Assembly: GCF_008123425.1 (NCBI RefSeq)
Contig: NZ_VSSS01000015.1
Location: 62,001 to 126,000 of the forward strand
Reading direction: 5' to 3'
Origin: Bradyrhizobium rifense
Lineage (GTDB): Bacteria; Pseudomonadota; Alphaproteobacteria; Rhizobiales; Xanthobacteraceae
DNA length: 64,000 nucleotides
This document shows, in pieces, positions 43,686-53,455 of the stretch (position 1 is the stretch's first letter; every line of letters starts with the position of its first letter). Both the position numbers and the translations under genes were made by a program. Below the pieces are notes generated by a model. That model saw only the letters and a program-made list of their open reading frames with translations. It had not been told where the DNA came from and ran no database searches.

Positions 43686-46600
43686 TCACGCCACGTTCTG
43701 GTCGAGAATGTCCACTGCCTCTTGCAGGTTCACCGAGACGAGCTGCGAGACGCCGCGCTCGGCCATGGTGACGCCGAACAGCCGGTTCATCCGCGCCATG
43801 GTGATCGGATTGTGCGTGATGATGACGAAGCGCGTGTCGGTCGAGGCGGTCATCTCGTTCAGCAGGTTGCAATAGCGCTCGACATTGTGGTCGTCGAGCG
43901 GTGCGTCGACTTCGTCCAGCACGCAGATCGGCGAGGGGTTCGTCAAGAACACCGCGAAGATCAGTGCCATCGCGGTCAGCGCCTGCTCGCCGCCCGAGAG
44001 CAGCGACAGCGTCTGCGGCTTCTTGCCCGGGGGTTTTGCGATGATTTCGAGACCGGCTTCCAGCGGGTCGTCGCTCTCGATCAGGTGCAGGGCTGCTTCG
44101 CCGCCGCCGAACAGCTCGACGAACAGGCGCTTGAAGTGGTTGTTGACGACCTCGAACGAGGTCAAGAGGCGCTCGCGTGCTTCCTTGTTGAGGCTCTGGA
44201 TGCCCTGGCGCAGCCGCTTGATGGCCTCAACCAGGTCGTCGCGCTCGGTGACCAGGCCCGTGTGCTGGGTCTCGACCTCGCGCAGCTCTTCCTCGGCGCG
44301 CAGGTTGACGGCGCCCAGGCGCTCGCGATCGCGGCGCATCTTTTCGAGGTCTTCCTCGATGTTGTGCAGCGGCGGCAGCTCCGTGCCGGGCTCAAGCTCG
44401 GCGAGGCCGGCGACGGCCTGCGGCTCGACTTCGAGCATGTCGCGGATCTCGCGCTCGATGTCATCGAGCCGGCGCCGCGAACCTTCCATGCGCTCCTCGG
44501 CACGCGCAGTGGCTTCGCGGGAGCTCGACAGCGCTTCGAGCGTCAACTTCGCGGCGCGGTCGGTTTCCGCCATCAGGGTTTCGGCGGTGGCGAGCGCGTC
44601 GGCGGCCATGCGGCGGTCGTTCTCGGCGTACTCGATCTCGGTGATCAGCGCGCTGCGCTTCTCGGCGAACACGGCCGGCGCGTTTTCGAGATCGCTGCGC
44701 TCGATCGAGACCTCGGTGATGCGGGTCTGGATGGTGTCGATATGGGAGGCCGCGCTCTCCTTGCGGTTCTGCCATTCGGTGCGCTCGGCGAGGATCGCCT
44801 GGACGCGGCGATCGGCAAGCTCAGCCTCGCGCGCCAGCGCCTGCGCCTCCGCGCGGACCTGGGCGGCCATGCGGCGATGGCCTTCGATGTCGCTGCGGAC
44901 GGCGGCGAGACGGGTCTCGGTGTCCTCGCTCGACGGCAGCTCGCTGATGCCGGCCTCGGCGTATTCGTACGCGGCTTCGGCCTCGGCGCGGTCGGCGGCG
45001 AGACGGCTGTGCGCCTCCGACAGCGTGGCCTTGCGTGCGGCGTGGCGGCTGATCTCGCGCTCGGCGGTGGCATGGCGCTCGCGTGCGACGTTCAGCTCGC
45101 GCTGCGCAGCACGCCATGCTTCACGCGAAGCGCCTTCGGTGCTGGCCGCCATCTGCAGCTCGGACTCGGCGTTCTCCAGCGCCTGACGCTTGATCTGCGC
45201 GTCGATGCGGGCCTGCTCCAGCTCGTTCTCGATGTCGACGAGGCGGGCGCGCTCGGCGAGGCGCCGCGCGGCGCCGGTCGGGGCGTGAGCGGCGGCGACA
45301 AAGCCGTCCCAGCGCCAGACGTCGCCTTCGGGCGAAACCAGACGCTGGCCGGTCTTCAGCTGCGACACCAGCTCGGCACCGCGCTCGCGCGGCACGACGC
45401 CGATCTGCGCCAGGCGGCGCGTCAGCTCGGCCGGGGCCTGCACGTGGTTGGCGAGCGGGGTGACGCCTTCGGGCAATTCCGGATCGCCCTCGGTGACACC
45501 GGCATTGGTCCAGCGCATCGGCGCCGAGGGATCGACCGGCGCATCGAGGTCGTCGCCGAGCGCGGCACCGATCGCCTTTTCAAAGCCCTTGTCGACGGTG
45601 ATGCCGTCGATGATCGGCGGCCACAGGTTCTTGGTCTCGCCGTTGACGATTTTTGAGATCGTGCGCGCCTCGGTATCGAGTCGCTGCACGCGCTTGTCGG
45701 CTTCATTGAGCGGCGAGCGCGAGGATTCCAGCGTCTGGCGCGCGGCGACATGCGCGGCTTCGCTCGCTTGGGCTGCGGCTTCCGAAGCGGCCAGCGTCTG
45801 CTCGGCGGTCTCGACCGTTGCGGTCAGCTCGTCGAGATCGCCGAAGCCGCCGGTCTCGGCGGCGAGCTTCTGCTCTTCCGTGGCGACGTTCGTGATCTCC
45901 TGGTCGAGACGCGCAAGCTTGTCGCGGTGGGTGCGGACGTTGGCTTCGAGTTGATTGCGCTTGGCAGTGAGGTCGGCGAGCGCGGTGGTGAGCTCGGCGA
46001 ACTGCTGCTCGGTTTCGGTCAGCACCGCTTCGGCTTCGCCGACGCGCTCGTCGACGCCGGAGCGCTTCTCGACGCGCGACTTGATCTCTTCCTTCAGCTC
46101 GGCATCTTCGGTGTCGAGCCGCTGCAGCGCGACATCGGCGTCCATGGTCTGCTGCTGGGCGCGCGCGATGTCGCCTTCGAACTGGGCGAGGCGGCGCTCG
46201 AGCTCGGCGACGCGCTCCTTGGCGCGCTCTTCCTCGCGGTCGAGCAGTTCGCGGGCATTGGTGAGGCGCTGAAGACCCGCCGCAGCGCGTGCTTCGGCAT
46301 CGCGCAGCGCCGGCATTTCGGCGGCACGGATGGCCTGGATGCGGGCGGCTTCGGCCTGATGCTGGGTGCGCTCGGCCATCTCGCGCACGGCGAGATCGTG
46401 GGTCTGGCCGGATTCGTTGACGTCGGCGTGGGCGCCGATCCAGCGCAGGTGGAACAGGGTGGCTTCGGCCTTGCGGACCTTGGCCGCGACTTCGCGATAG
46501 CGCACCGCCTGGCGGGCCTGCTTCTTCAGGCCTTCCATCTGGCCTGCGAGCTGGCCGATCACGTCCTCGACGCGGGTGAGGTTGGTTTCGGCTGCCTTCA

Positions 46601-47150
46601 GCCGCAGCTCGGCCTCGTGGCGACGGGCGTGCAGACCGGCGACACCGGCGGCGTCTTCCAGCACGCGGCGGCGCTGTTCGGGCTTGGCCTGAATGATTTC
46701 GCCGATCTTGCCCTGGTGGACGAGGGCCGGCGAGCGCGCGCCGGTGGCGGCGTCCGCAAACAGGATCTGCACGTCACGGGCGCGGACGTCGCGGCCGTTG
46801 ATGCGATAGACCGAGCCGGCCTCGCGCTCGATGCGGCGGGAGATTTCGAGCAGCTGGCTGTCGTTCATAGCGGCAGGCGCGGTGCGATCGGCATTGTCGA
46901 TCGTCATCGTCACTTCGGCGTGGTTGCGCGCGGGACGGTTGCCGGAGCCTGCGAAGATCACTGCGTCCATGTCGGCGGCGCGCAAGCTCTTGTACGAGGT
47001 CTCACCCATCGCCCAGCGCAGCGCCTCGACGAGATTCGACTTGCCGCAACCGTTGGGGCCGACCACGCCGGTCAAGCCGGGCTCGATGACGAAGTCCGTG
47101 GGCTCAACGAAGGACTTGAAGCCGTGTAGGCGCAGGCGGGTGATTTTCAT
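43686..47150 (-). CDS. smc: Chromosome segregation protein SMC
   Basis: 1154 residues. Walker A is GPNGCGKS near residues 31-38. Long coiled coils follow, with a hinge region around the middle (about residues 500-640, containing DKGFEKAIGAALGDDLDAP) and then the second coiled coil. The C-terminal head has the LLSGGEQALTAMALIFAV signature and Walker B VLDEVDAPLDD. Structural maintenance of chromosomes ATPase. Start at the second ATG (47150); the first is 47156. Downstream of dsbA on the same strand with a 217-base gap. Confidence 0.97.
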   Translation of the reverse strand: MKITRLRLHGFKSFVEPTDFVIEPGLTGVVGPNGCGKSNLVEALRWAMGETSYKSLRAADMDAVIFAGSGNRPARNHAEVTMTIDNADRTAPAAMNDSQLLEISRRIEREAGSVYRINGRDVRARDVQILFADAATGARSPALVHQGKIGEIIQAKPEQRRRVLEDAAGVAGLHARRHEAELRLKAAETNLTRVEDVIGQLAGQMEGLKKQARQAVRYREVAAKVRKAEATLFHLRWIGAHADVNESGQTHDLAVREMAERTQHQAEAARIQAIRAAEMPALRDAEARAAAGLQRLTNARELLDREEERAKERVAELERRLAQFEGDIARAQQQTMDADVALQRLDTEDAELKEEIKSRVEKRSGVDERVGEAEAVLTETEQQFAELTTALADLTAKRNQLEANVRTHRDKLARLDQEITNVATEEQKLAAETGGFGDLDELTATVETAEQTLAASEAAAQASEAAHVAARQTLESSRSPLNEADKRVQRLDTEARTISKIVNGETKNLWPPIIDGITVDKGFEKAIGAALGDDLDAPVDPSAPMRWTNAGVTEGDPELPEGVTPLANHVQAPAELTRRLAQIGVVPRERGAELVSQLKTGQRLVSPEGDVWRWDGFVAAAHAPTGAARRLAERARLVDIENELEQARIDAQIKRQALENAESELQMAASTEGASREAWRAAQRELNVARERHATAEREISRHAARKATLSEAHSRLAADRAEAEAAYEYAEAGISELPSSEDTETRLAAVRSDIEGHRRMAAQVRAEAQALAREAELADRRVQAILAERTEWQNRKESAASHIDTIQTRITEVSIERSDLENAPAVFAEKRSALITEIEYAENDRRMAADALATAETLMAETDRAAKLTLEALSSSREATARAEERMEGSRRRLDDIEREIRDMLEVEPQAVAGLAELEPGTELPPLHNIEEDLEKMRRDRERLGAVNLRAEEELREVETQHTGLVTERDDLVEAIKRLRQGIQSLNKEARERLLTSFEVVNNHFKRLFVELFGGGEAALHLIESDDPLEAGLEIIAKPPGKKPQTLSLLSGGEQALTAMALIFAVFLTNPSPICVLDEVDAPLDDHNVERYCNLLNEMTASTDTRFVIITHNPITMARMNRLFGVTMAERGVSQLVSVNLQEAVDILDQNVA

Positions 47151-47367
47151 AAGCACGCATCTCTGTTGGCAGGCGCGAATCCCCCTGCCGGGACAATACC
47201 ATGGAAGGCAGTGTCGCTATCTGGGGCGAGTCGCGCAGGGCGCCTCATGCGGCGGACAATGGCCGCGGTGTGCCGCGAGGGCAACCTGCGAAAGCCGCTT
47301 TTCCCAAGGGATTTATGCCGGGAAAGATACGGCTTTCGAGATGCGAATCAGAGTCTTGACGAGCGAA

Positions 47368-48024
47368 TCAGCTCTTCAGCAGCGGATTGATCTTCTTGGC
47401 GAACTCCTCGAACGAGGTCTCGCCCTTGATCTTCTCGCCGTTGATGAAGAACGTCGGCGTCGAATCGACCTTCAGAACGTCGCTGGCATATTTCTGGTCG
47501 GCGGCGATCTTGTCGAGCAGTGCCTGGTCCTTCAGGCAGGCTTCCACCTGCTGCTGGGTCAGGCCGGCCTGCTTGCCGATCCGCGTCAGCGTCTCGGTGG
47601 TGTTCTTCACAACCCAGTCGTTCTGCTGGCGGAACAGCATGTCGGTGACGGCAAAGTATTTCGGCGCGTCGCCATTGGCGATGCAGCGCGACAGCATCGA
47701 GCCGGCGGCGGCTTTGATGTCGAGCGGGAACTCGCGGAAGATGTAACGGATCTTGCCGGTGTCGATGTATTCCGACTTGATCTTGGGGAACACCTGCTCG
47801 TTGAAGGCCGCGCAATGCGGGCAGGTCATCGAGGCGAATTCGGTGATGGTGACGGCAGCGTCCTGCGGGCCGAGAGCCATGTCGGGCAGCGACACGGGCT
47901 TGGCGACATCGCCGGCGGCCTGAGCCATAGCTTCCGAGATGAACCGCAGCGGCGAGAGCCCGGCGAGCGCGGCAAGACCGGTCAGCGACAGCATCGTGGT
48001 GAAGGCGCGGCGGGTGATGATCAA
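47368..48024 (-). CDS. DsbA family thiol:disulfide protein
   Basis: 218 residues. The N-terminus has a Tat-like twin arginine (TRRAFTTMLSLTG) and signal end AMA|QAAG. The thioredoxin fold follows with catalytic CPHC in FASMTCPHCAAFNE and the cis-proline region STPTFFINGEKI. A periplasmic oxidase or isomerase. TTG start at 48024 is the only in-frame start that leaves the twin arginine intact. It lies between dciA and smc on the same strand. The gene order mutY | dciA dsbA smc is common in Rhizobiales. Confidence 0.92.
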   Translation of the reverse strand: MIITRRAFTTMLSLTGLAALAGLSPLRFISEAMAQAAGDVAKPVSLPDMALGPQDAAVTITEFASMTCPHCAAFNEQVFPKIKSEYIDTGKIRYIFREFPLDIKAAAGSMLSRCIANGDAPKYFAVTDMLFRQQNDWVVKNTTETLTRIGKQAGLTQQQVEACLKDQALLDKIAADQKYASDVLKVDSTPTFFINGEKIKGETSFEEFAKKINPLLKS

Positions 48025-48166
48025 GGTCGGCTCCCGAATTGGCGTGGTCTCGCCCCGAGGTTCATATTCATATGAAGGTTCCCGGGCGGCCTGTCGCTAG
48101 CTTGAAACATGGTTTGAGGCAATGGCGAGCGGCAGGGGCAGGTCCAGATTGGCCGCGAAATGAGGC

Positions 48167-48658
48167 TCAATTTCGCTTGATGGCGGCCCCGAGCCGCGCC
48201 AGTGCCGTCTTCAATTCTTCATCTTCGATATCCCCCAGGCTCTCCGCCTCCTTGGCGACGGCCTTGGGGTCCGGCGGGGCGGGCCGCACCGGGCGCCGGG
48301 GGCGCGACAGCGGGGCCTGGCGGAAGGCGAGCTTGCCGACCGCGCTCCAGCCAAAGAAGCGGTTGACCCGCTCCAGGATCACGTCGGCTGAGTGCTGGAT
48401 CTCCAGCGCCATCGGGCCTTCGACCCGCAGCACCAGCGTCGCCGGCTCCTGCGGCTGGCCCTCGACCGGCCGCGGCCATTGCATCTTGAGCGGCTCGGCA
48501 TGGGCGGCGATCTCAGGCCCGGCAATCTGCTCCCACCGCGTCACCAGCTCGCGCGCCGCAAAGCCCTGCTTGGCATAGGCCTCGGCAAAGACGTCGTTGA
48601 GCAGGATCCCGAGCGGCTTGGCGCTGATGGGGCCGGGTTTGGGAGGGAATTTGGCCAT
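48167..48658 (-). CDS. DciA/DUF721 family protein
   Basis: 163 residues. The DUF721 N-terminal domain shows ARELVTRWEQIAGPEIAAHAEPLKM (the KH-like fold), then a Pro/Arg-rich linker (RPRRPVRPAPPDPK) and a short acidic helix. DciA-type proteins load the replicative helicase DnaB in most bacteria. Divergent from mutY across a 122-base spacer that holds a palindromic element. Confidence 0.86.
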   Translation of the reverse strand: MAKFPPKPGPISAKPLGILLNDVFAEAYAKQGFAARELVTRWEQIAGPEIAAHAEPLKMQWPRPVEGQPQEPATLVLRVEGPMALEIQHSADVILERVNRFFGWSAVGKLAFRQAPLSRPRRPVRPAPPDPKAVAKEAESLGDIEDEELKTALARLGAAIKRN

Positions 48659-48718
48659 GCGGCCTTATAGCACTTCGGCGCGCGGGCCGCAGACTCCTCG
48701 CAGCGAAGAAAGACGTGG

Positions 48719-48741
48719 ATGCCCGCGACGAGCGCGGGCAT
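48719..48741. repeat. Short palindromic element
   Basis: ATGCCCGCG and CGCGGGCAT: perfect 9-bp arms with a 5-base loop. It matches the (GG)ATGCCCGCGAC(A/G)AGCGCGGGCATGACG type element common in Bradyrhizobium. It lies between the divergent dciA and mutY genes. Confidence 0.8.
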
Positions 48742-48780
48742 GACGTGGAGAGGCCGGTGCATTCTCGTTACAGTAAGGAC

Positions 48781-49899
48781 ATGAGTCCCAAATCTGCCCT
48801 GAAGGCGAAATCGGAACCCGGTCAATCGGAGATCGTGTCGCGGCCAGTCGCGCTGCTCGCCTGGTACGACCGCCATCGCCGTAGGCTGCCCTGGCGCGCC
48901 GCGCCCGGGGAGACGTCGGATCCCTACCGCGTCTGGCTGTCGGAAATCATGCTGCAGCAGACCACGGTGAAGGCGGTCGGACCTTATTTCGAGAAGTTCG
49001 TCGCGCGCTGGCCGGATGTCACGGCATTGGGGAACGCCTCGCAGGATGACGTGCTGCGGATGTGGGCCGGGCTCGGCTATTATTCGCGCGCGCGCAATCT
49101 CTACGCCTGCGCGGTCGCGGTGACGTGCGAGCATGGCGGCGTCTTCCCCGATACGGAGGAGGGACTGCGTGCGCTTCCGGGCATCGGGCCCTACACAGCC
49201 GCGGCGATTGCGGCGATCGCGTTCGATCGCCACACCATGCCGGTCGACGGCAATATCGAGCGCGTGGTGTCGCGCCTGTATGCGGTCGAGGAAGAGTTGC
49301 CGCAGGCCAAGCCGCTGATCCAGCAACTGGCAGCGACGCTGCTCGCCAACTCCCGCGCCGGCGATAGTGCCCAGGCGCTGATGGATTTGGGCGCCTCGAT
49401 CTGCACGCCGAAAAAGCCGGCCTGCTCGCTGTGCCCGCTGAATGAGGATTGCACGGCGCGCGCGCAGGGAACGCAGGAGGCGTTTCCGCGCAAGGCGCCG
49501 AAGAAGAGCGGAACGCTGCGGCGGGGTGCCGCCTTCGTCGTCACGCGCGGTGATGAGCTGCTGGTCCGCTCAAGACCAGAGAAGGGTCTGCTCGGCGGCA
49601 TGACCGAGGTGCCGGGCTCCGACTGGCGCGCTGGGCAAGAGGACGCGACGGCAAAGCAGCAGGCGCCGGACTTAAAAGGGCTGTCGCGATGGCAGCGCAA
49701 GGTCGGCGTGGTCACCCACGTCTTCACGCATTTCCCGCTGGAACTCGTGGTCTACACGGCGAAGGCCGGGGCTCGCACGCGCGCGCCCGAGGGCATGCGC
49801 TGGGTTCCGATCGCGACCCTGGCCGAAGAGGCGCTGCCCAACGTCATGCGCAAGGTGATCGCGCACGCGCTGGACCTTTCATCGGCCCGATCCTCCTGA
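48781..49899 (+). CDS. mutY: A/G-specific adenine glycosylase
   Basis: 372 residues. The HhH-GPD glycosylase domain includes LSEIMLQQTTV (catalytic Glu region), GLGYYSRARNL and LPGIGPYTAAAIAAIAF with catalytic Asp in MPVDGNIERV. The 4Fe-4S loop C-x6-C-x2-C-x5-C is intact (CTPKKPACSLCPLNEDC). The C-terminal NUDIX-like domain reads 8-oxoG. It removes A mispaired with 8-oxoguanine. ATG 48781 starts the conserved part. The frame is open upstream to 48715. Confidence 0.95.
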   Translation: MSPKSALKAKSEPGQSEIVSRPVALLAWYDRHRRRLPWRAAPGETSDPYRVWLSEIMLQQTTVKAVGPYFEKFVARWPDVTALGNASQDDVLRMWAGLGYYSRARNLYACAVAVTCEHGGVFPDTEEGLRALPGIGPYTAAAIAAIAFDRHTMPVDGNIERVVSRLYAVEEELPQAKPLIQQLAATLLANSRAGDSAQALMDLGASICTPKKPACSLCPLNEDCTARAQGTQEAFPRKAPKKSGTLRRGAAFVVTRGDELLVRSRPEKGLLGGMTEVPGSDWRAGQEDATAKQQAPDLKGLSRWQRKVGVVTHVFTHFPLELVVYTAKAGARTRAPEGMRWVPIATLAEEALPNVMRKVIAHALDLSSARSS

Positions 49900-49951
49900 C
49901 AATACCCTGGCAGCAGCGCTACGCTATCAGCGCGCGATACGGAGGCTGCCA

Positions 49952-50374
49952 ATGGTCAAGACCGCGCTCGACAACTTCAAGAGACCGCCCTGCGCCGAGC
50001 TGTTGGGATGGCGGCTGCTCGATGCCCGTCCCGAGGACGGCTGGATCAAGCTCGGCTTCGAGGGCAAGCCTGAGTTCTGCAATCCCGCCGGCTTCATCCA
50101 GGGCGGCCTGCTCTCCGCCATGCTGGACGACACGATGGGCCCTGCCGTGCTGGTGATGAGCGAAGGCCGGCTCTACACCACGACGATCAGCATGACCGTG
50201 AATTTTCTGGCGCCTGCAAAGCCCGGCCCGATCATCGGCGAGGCAAAGGTGACGCAGCTTGGCAAGACCATTGCGTTCGTCGAGGCCAAGCTGATGGCGG
50301 AGGATGGCACGGTGCTGGCGACGGCGAGCGCGAGCGAGCGGCTGCTCGAGGCGGCGAGGGTGGTGGGCAAATAG
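49952..50374 (+). CDS. PaaI-family hotdog thioesterase
   Basis: 140 residues with the hotdog-fold pattern. FCNPAGFIQGGLLSAMLDDTMGPAV carries the catalytic Asp region, then TISMTVNFLAPAKPGPIIGEAKV. It probably hydrolyses acyl- or aromatic-CoA esters. No ring-degradation cluster nearby. Follows mutY by 52 bases. Confidence 0.9.
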   Translation: MVKTALDNFKRPPCAELLGWRLLDARPEDGWIKLGFEGKPEFCNPAGFIQGGLLSAMLDDTMGPAVLVMSEGRLYTTTISMTVNFLAPAKPGPIIGEAKVTQLGKTIAFVEAKLMAEDGTVLATASASERLLEAARVVGK

Positions 50375-50394
50375 CCGAGCCGCGCACTCCGCTT

Positions 50395-50552
50395 CCCTTC
50401 TCCCCTTGCTTGCGGGAGAAGTTGGCGCGTAGCGCCGGATGAGGGGTATCTCTCCGCGAATTCAGAGCCAGTTGGACTCGCGGAGACATACCCCTCACCC
50501 AAGCGAGCTCGTGTCTACCAGCGGAGCTGCCCTCTCCCGCAAGGGGCGAGGG
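50395..50552. repeat. Large imperfect inverted repeat, intergenic
   Basis: Arm 1 has CTCCCCTTGCTTGCGGGAGA and GATGAGGGGTATCTCTCCGC. Arm 2 has GCGGAGACATACCCCTCACC and TCTCCCGCAAGGGGCGAGGG, giving a long stem between convergent genes. A half copy recurs at 61958-62050. Typical of Bradyrhizobium intergenic repeats. Confidence 0.85.
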
Positions 50553-50585
50553 CGCATTAACGCGCATCTCGTTTCTTGTGAGCGC

Positions 50586-51863
50586 TCACGCCCTCGCGCG
50601 CGCATTCCCGCTTACGATCGGCGGCTTCGCGTTCAGCGCCTCCACCTGGAATCCCGCAACGCGTTTGTAGTTCGCGGCGACATCTTCCAGCTCCTTTTGC
50701 GACAGCACGTCGGTGACGACGTCGTAACCGCTGGGCGCGCGTTCCTCGACGAGCTGCATCACCTGCTCCGGACCGTTCTTGCGGTTGAGCAGCACGAGGT
50801 CGGTGGTCGCAGGCCGCCGCTCGGCCTCGTAGGCGAGCAGTGCCGCAGTGGTAGGACCATGCGCTAAAATCTCGCGGGTGATGGTGCGGGCATCGAGGAT
50901 CGCCTGCGAGGCGCCGTTCGAGCCGATCGGGTACATCGGATGCGCGGCATCGCCCATCAGCGTGACCTTGCCAAAGGTCCATTGCGACACCGGGTCGCGG
51001 TCGACCAGCGGATATTCATAGGCGTGCGGGCAGTTCCTGATCAGGCCGGGCACGTCGAGCCAGTCGAACTGCCAGCTCTCGAACCACGGCAGGAACTCGT
51101 CCAGCCGCGCGGTGCGGTTATAGTCTTCGCGGCGCCACTGATAGGTCGGCGGCATGTGGCGCTCGGCGACCCAGTTGATCTGATGGTTGCCAGCGGCATC
51201 CGGTTCTTTCGAGATCGGATAGCAGACGAATTTCAGGATCTCGTGGCCGGCCATGATCATGGTGCGGCCGGTGAGGAAGGCTTTTGACGGCGTCACGCCG
51301 CGCCAGAGGATGCGACCGTTCCAGATCGGCGGGCCCTCTTGCGGATAGAGCTTTTCTCGCGCAGCGGAATGGATCCCGTCGGCGGCGACCATGATGGCGC
51401 CGTCGTAAGTCCCGGCCGGTTTGCCGGTCGCCCTGTCGATGAACTCGGCGCGCACGCCGTTGGCCGTCTCGGTCCAGCCGGTCAGATGATGGCTGGTCAA
51501 GATGTTGTCGCGGCCGAGCCGCTCGATTGCGGTGTCGAGCAGGAGTTGCTGGAGCGTGCCGCGATGGATCGAGAATTGCGGCCATTTGTAGCCGGCTTCC
51601 AGCCCGCGCGGTTCGCTCCAGATCGGCTTGCCGTGCTTGGAGAAATAGGCGAGCTCGCGGGTGCGCACGCCGCTGGCGTCGAGCTTGTCCATGAGCCCAA
51701 GCTCGATCAGCTCGCGCACCGCATGCGGCAGCACGTTGATGCCGACGCCGAGCGGCTTCAGTTCCGCGACGCTCTCGAACACTTTCACGGGAACGCCGAT
51801 CCCGTGCAGGCTGAGCGCAAGCGTCAGCCCGCCGATGCCGCCGCCGGCGATGAGTACCGTCAT
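50586..51863 (-). CDS. FAD-dependent monooxygenase (salicylate/3-hydroxybenzoate hydroxylase type)
   Basis: 425 residues. The dinucleotide-binding GxGxxG is present (IAGGGIGGLTLALSLHGIGV, residues 5-24). The GD/FAD-binding motif is LMGDAAHPMYPIGSNGASQAILDA. The family is group A flavin monooxygenase. Substrate specificity cannot be read from sequence. No aromatic-degradation genes are adjacent. The glutathione transferase at 52005 is divergent from it. Confidence 0.88.
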   Translation of the reverse strand: MTVLIAGGGIGGLTLALSLHGIGVPVKVFESVAELKPLGVGINVLPHAVRELIELGLMDKLDASGVRTRELAYFSKHGKPIWSEPRGLEAGYKWPQFSIHRGTLQQLLLDTAIERLGRDNILTSHHLTGWTETANGVRAEFIDRATGKPAGTYDGAIMVAADGIHSAAREKLYPQEGPPIWNGRILWRGVTPSKAFLTGRTMIMAGHEILKFVCYPISKEPDAAGNHQINWVAERHMPPTYQWRREDYNRTARLDEFLPWFESWQFDWLDVPGLIRNCPHAYEYPLVDRDPVSQWTFGKVTLMGDAAHPMYPIGSNGASQAILDARTITREILAHGPTTAALLAYEAERRPATTDLVLLNRKNGPEQVMQLVEERAPSGYDVVTDVLSQKELEDVAANYKRVAGFQVEALNAKPPIVSGNARARA

Positions 51864-52004
51864 GACCTAACCCCTCCGGTTGCGGGCGTCTTGGCATAGG
51901 CGGGCGGCGGTGGGCAACTGCGAAGAGCAAAAGCACTGAGAACGCCGTGCTATGGACCTGGCGGCCCGCAGCCGCTAATTTCCAATTTTCCCATGAGGTC
52001 CGAC

Positions 52005-52625
52005 ATGCTCAAGCTCTACTACGCCACCGGCACCTGCGCGCTCGCCACCTACATGACCCTGGAGGAGGCCGGCGCCGACTACACGGCTGAACGGCTGAGC
52101 TTCAAGGATAATCAGCAGAACAGCCCGGACTACCTCGCGATCAATCCGAAGGGCCGCGTGCCGGCGCTGGTGACCGATCGCGGCGTCCTCACCGAGACGC
52201 CTGCGATGCTGGCCTACATCGCGCAGACCTTCCCCAAGGCGAAGCTCGCGCCGCTCGACGATCCCTTCGACTTCGCCCAGGTGCAGTCGTTCAACTCCTA
52301 TCTCTGCTCGACCGCGCACATCAACCATGCCCACAAGATGCGCGGCGCGCGCTGGGCGACGCAGGAGAGCTCGTTCGCCGACATGAAGGCGATGGTGCCG
52401 AAGACCATGGCAGCCTGCTTCTCCTTGATCGAGCAGAAGATGTTCAGGGGACCCTGGGTGATGGGCGACCAGTTCACGATCTGCGATCCCTACCTCCACA
52501 CGCTCTCGCACTGGCTCGAAGGCGACAGCGTCGACATCAACGCCACGCCGAAGATCGCCGATCATTTCAAGCGCATGTCGGATCGGCCGGCCGTGCGCAA
52601 GGTGATGGACGCCCAGAAGGCGTGA
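52005..52625 (+). CDS. Glutathione S-transferase family protein
   Basis: 206 residues. The thioredoxin-fold N-domain (MLKLYYATGTCALATYMTLEE, then NPKGRVPALVTDRGVLTETPAMLAYIA) is followed by the helical C-domain with IEQKMFRGPWVMGDQFTICD. This resembles the beta/theta-like GSTs of proteobacteria, including the conserved Cys in the first helix region. ATG 52005. An upstream ATG at 51993 is also possible. Confidence 0.9.
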   Translation: MLKLYYATGTCALATYMTLEEAGADYTAERLSFKDNQQNSPDYLAINPKGRVPALVTDRGVLTETPAMLAYIAQTFPKAKLAPLDDPFDFAQVQSFNSYLCSTAHINHAHKMRGARWATQESSFADMKAMVPKTMAACFSLIEQKMFRGPWVMGDQFTICDPYLHTLSHWLEGDSVDINATPKIADHFKRMSDRPAVRKVMDAQKA

Positions 52626-52666
52626 GGTCTCGCTGGATTGTAGGGCGGCCGACCGGCCTTACGAAG

Positions 52667-53425
52667 CTAGGGCGGAGTGCCCCACAGTTCACGTTCTCCG
52701 GCCGGCTCGATCCGATAGCCATGCTGCTTCAAGATGGCCGGCGCCTGTTCGAAGGCGCCGTCGTGCAGGGCGAGGAAGATCGTGCTCTTGTGCTCGGACA
52801 AGAGCCGCGCCGCACCCGTGAGAGCCAGCGTCTCGGCGCCCTCGATATCCATCTTGATCAGGTCCGGGGTCGGAAAGTCGTCGAGGCGGACCGTCCTGAC
52901 CGGCGTTCCGGTTTCTGAAATTTTCCCCATGTAGCCGTATTTGCCGACATCATCGTTGGTACGGAAAAACGTCTCGCCGTTGCGGTCAGTGACTGCCGCC
53001 TCGATCACCTCGACGTTCTTGACGTCGTTGAGCTCGAGATGCTTGCGAAGCCTTGCCGCATTGGCAGGGTTCGCTTCGAACGCAAGGACACGGCCTTGGG
53101 GTCCGACAAGCCTGGAAAGCATCAGGGTGTAGTATCCGGCATGCGCGCCGACATCGAAGGCCGTCATGCCTGGTTTCACGCGAGCGGCGATCGCCCTGGC
53201 ATGATCGCTTTCATATGTTCCGAGCCAGCAACTCTGGTTGCCGGCCCCGACGACCCATTTCAGGCCTCGGTTCGGTCCGGTGAGCACCGGCATGACGGAC
53301 GATGGCGAAACCAGCTTGAACGGAAGGCGGATCAACCATCCAAGTGGTTGGTGCGGGTCCAGCATGCTGTCGATCCCTTCGGTTCCTGTGGCTGGCTCAT
53401 TAAAGGCCCTGAGGGCTTGTTTCAA
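52667..53425 (-). CDS. FkbM family methyltransferase
   Basis: 252 residues. The SAM-binding motif AFDVGAHAGYYTLMLSRLVGPQGRVLAFEANP is the FkbM signature, followed by DLIKMDIEGAETLAL. It O-methylates a sugar or polysaccharide in related systems. There are no glycan-biosynthesis neighbours here. Start is uncertain: TTG 53425 or ATG 53365, the latter giving about 232 residues. Confidence 0.88.
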   Translation of the reverse strand: MKQALRAFNEPATGTEGIDSMLDPHQPLGWLIRLPFKLVSPSSVMPVLTGPNRGLKWVVGAGNQSCWLGTYESDHARAIAARVKPGMTAFDVGAHAGYYTLMLSRLVGPQGRVLAFEANPANAARLRKHLELNDVKNVEVIEAAVTDRNGETFFRTNDDVGKYGYMGKISETGTPVRTVRLDDFPTPDLIKMDIEGAETLALTGAARLLSEHKSTIFLALHDGAFEQAPAILKQHGYRIEPAGERELWGTPP

Positions 53426-53455
53426 GTCGAGCGCCTTGCGACGCCGCTGCGGTGC

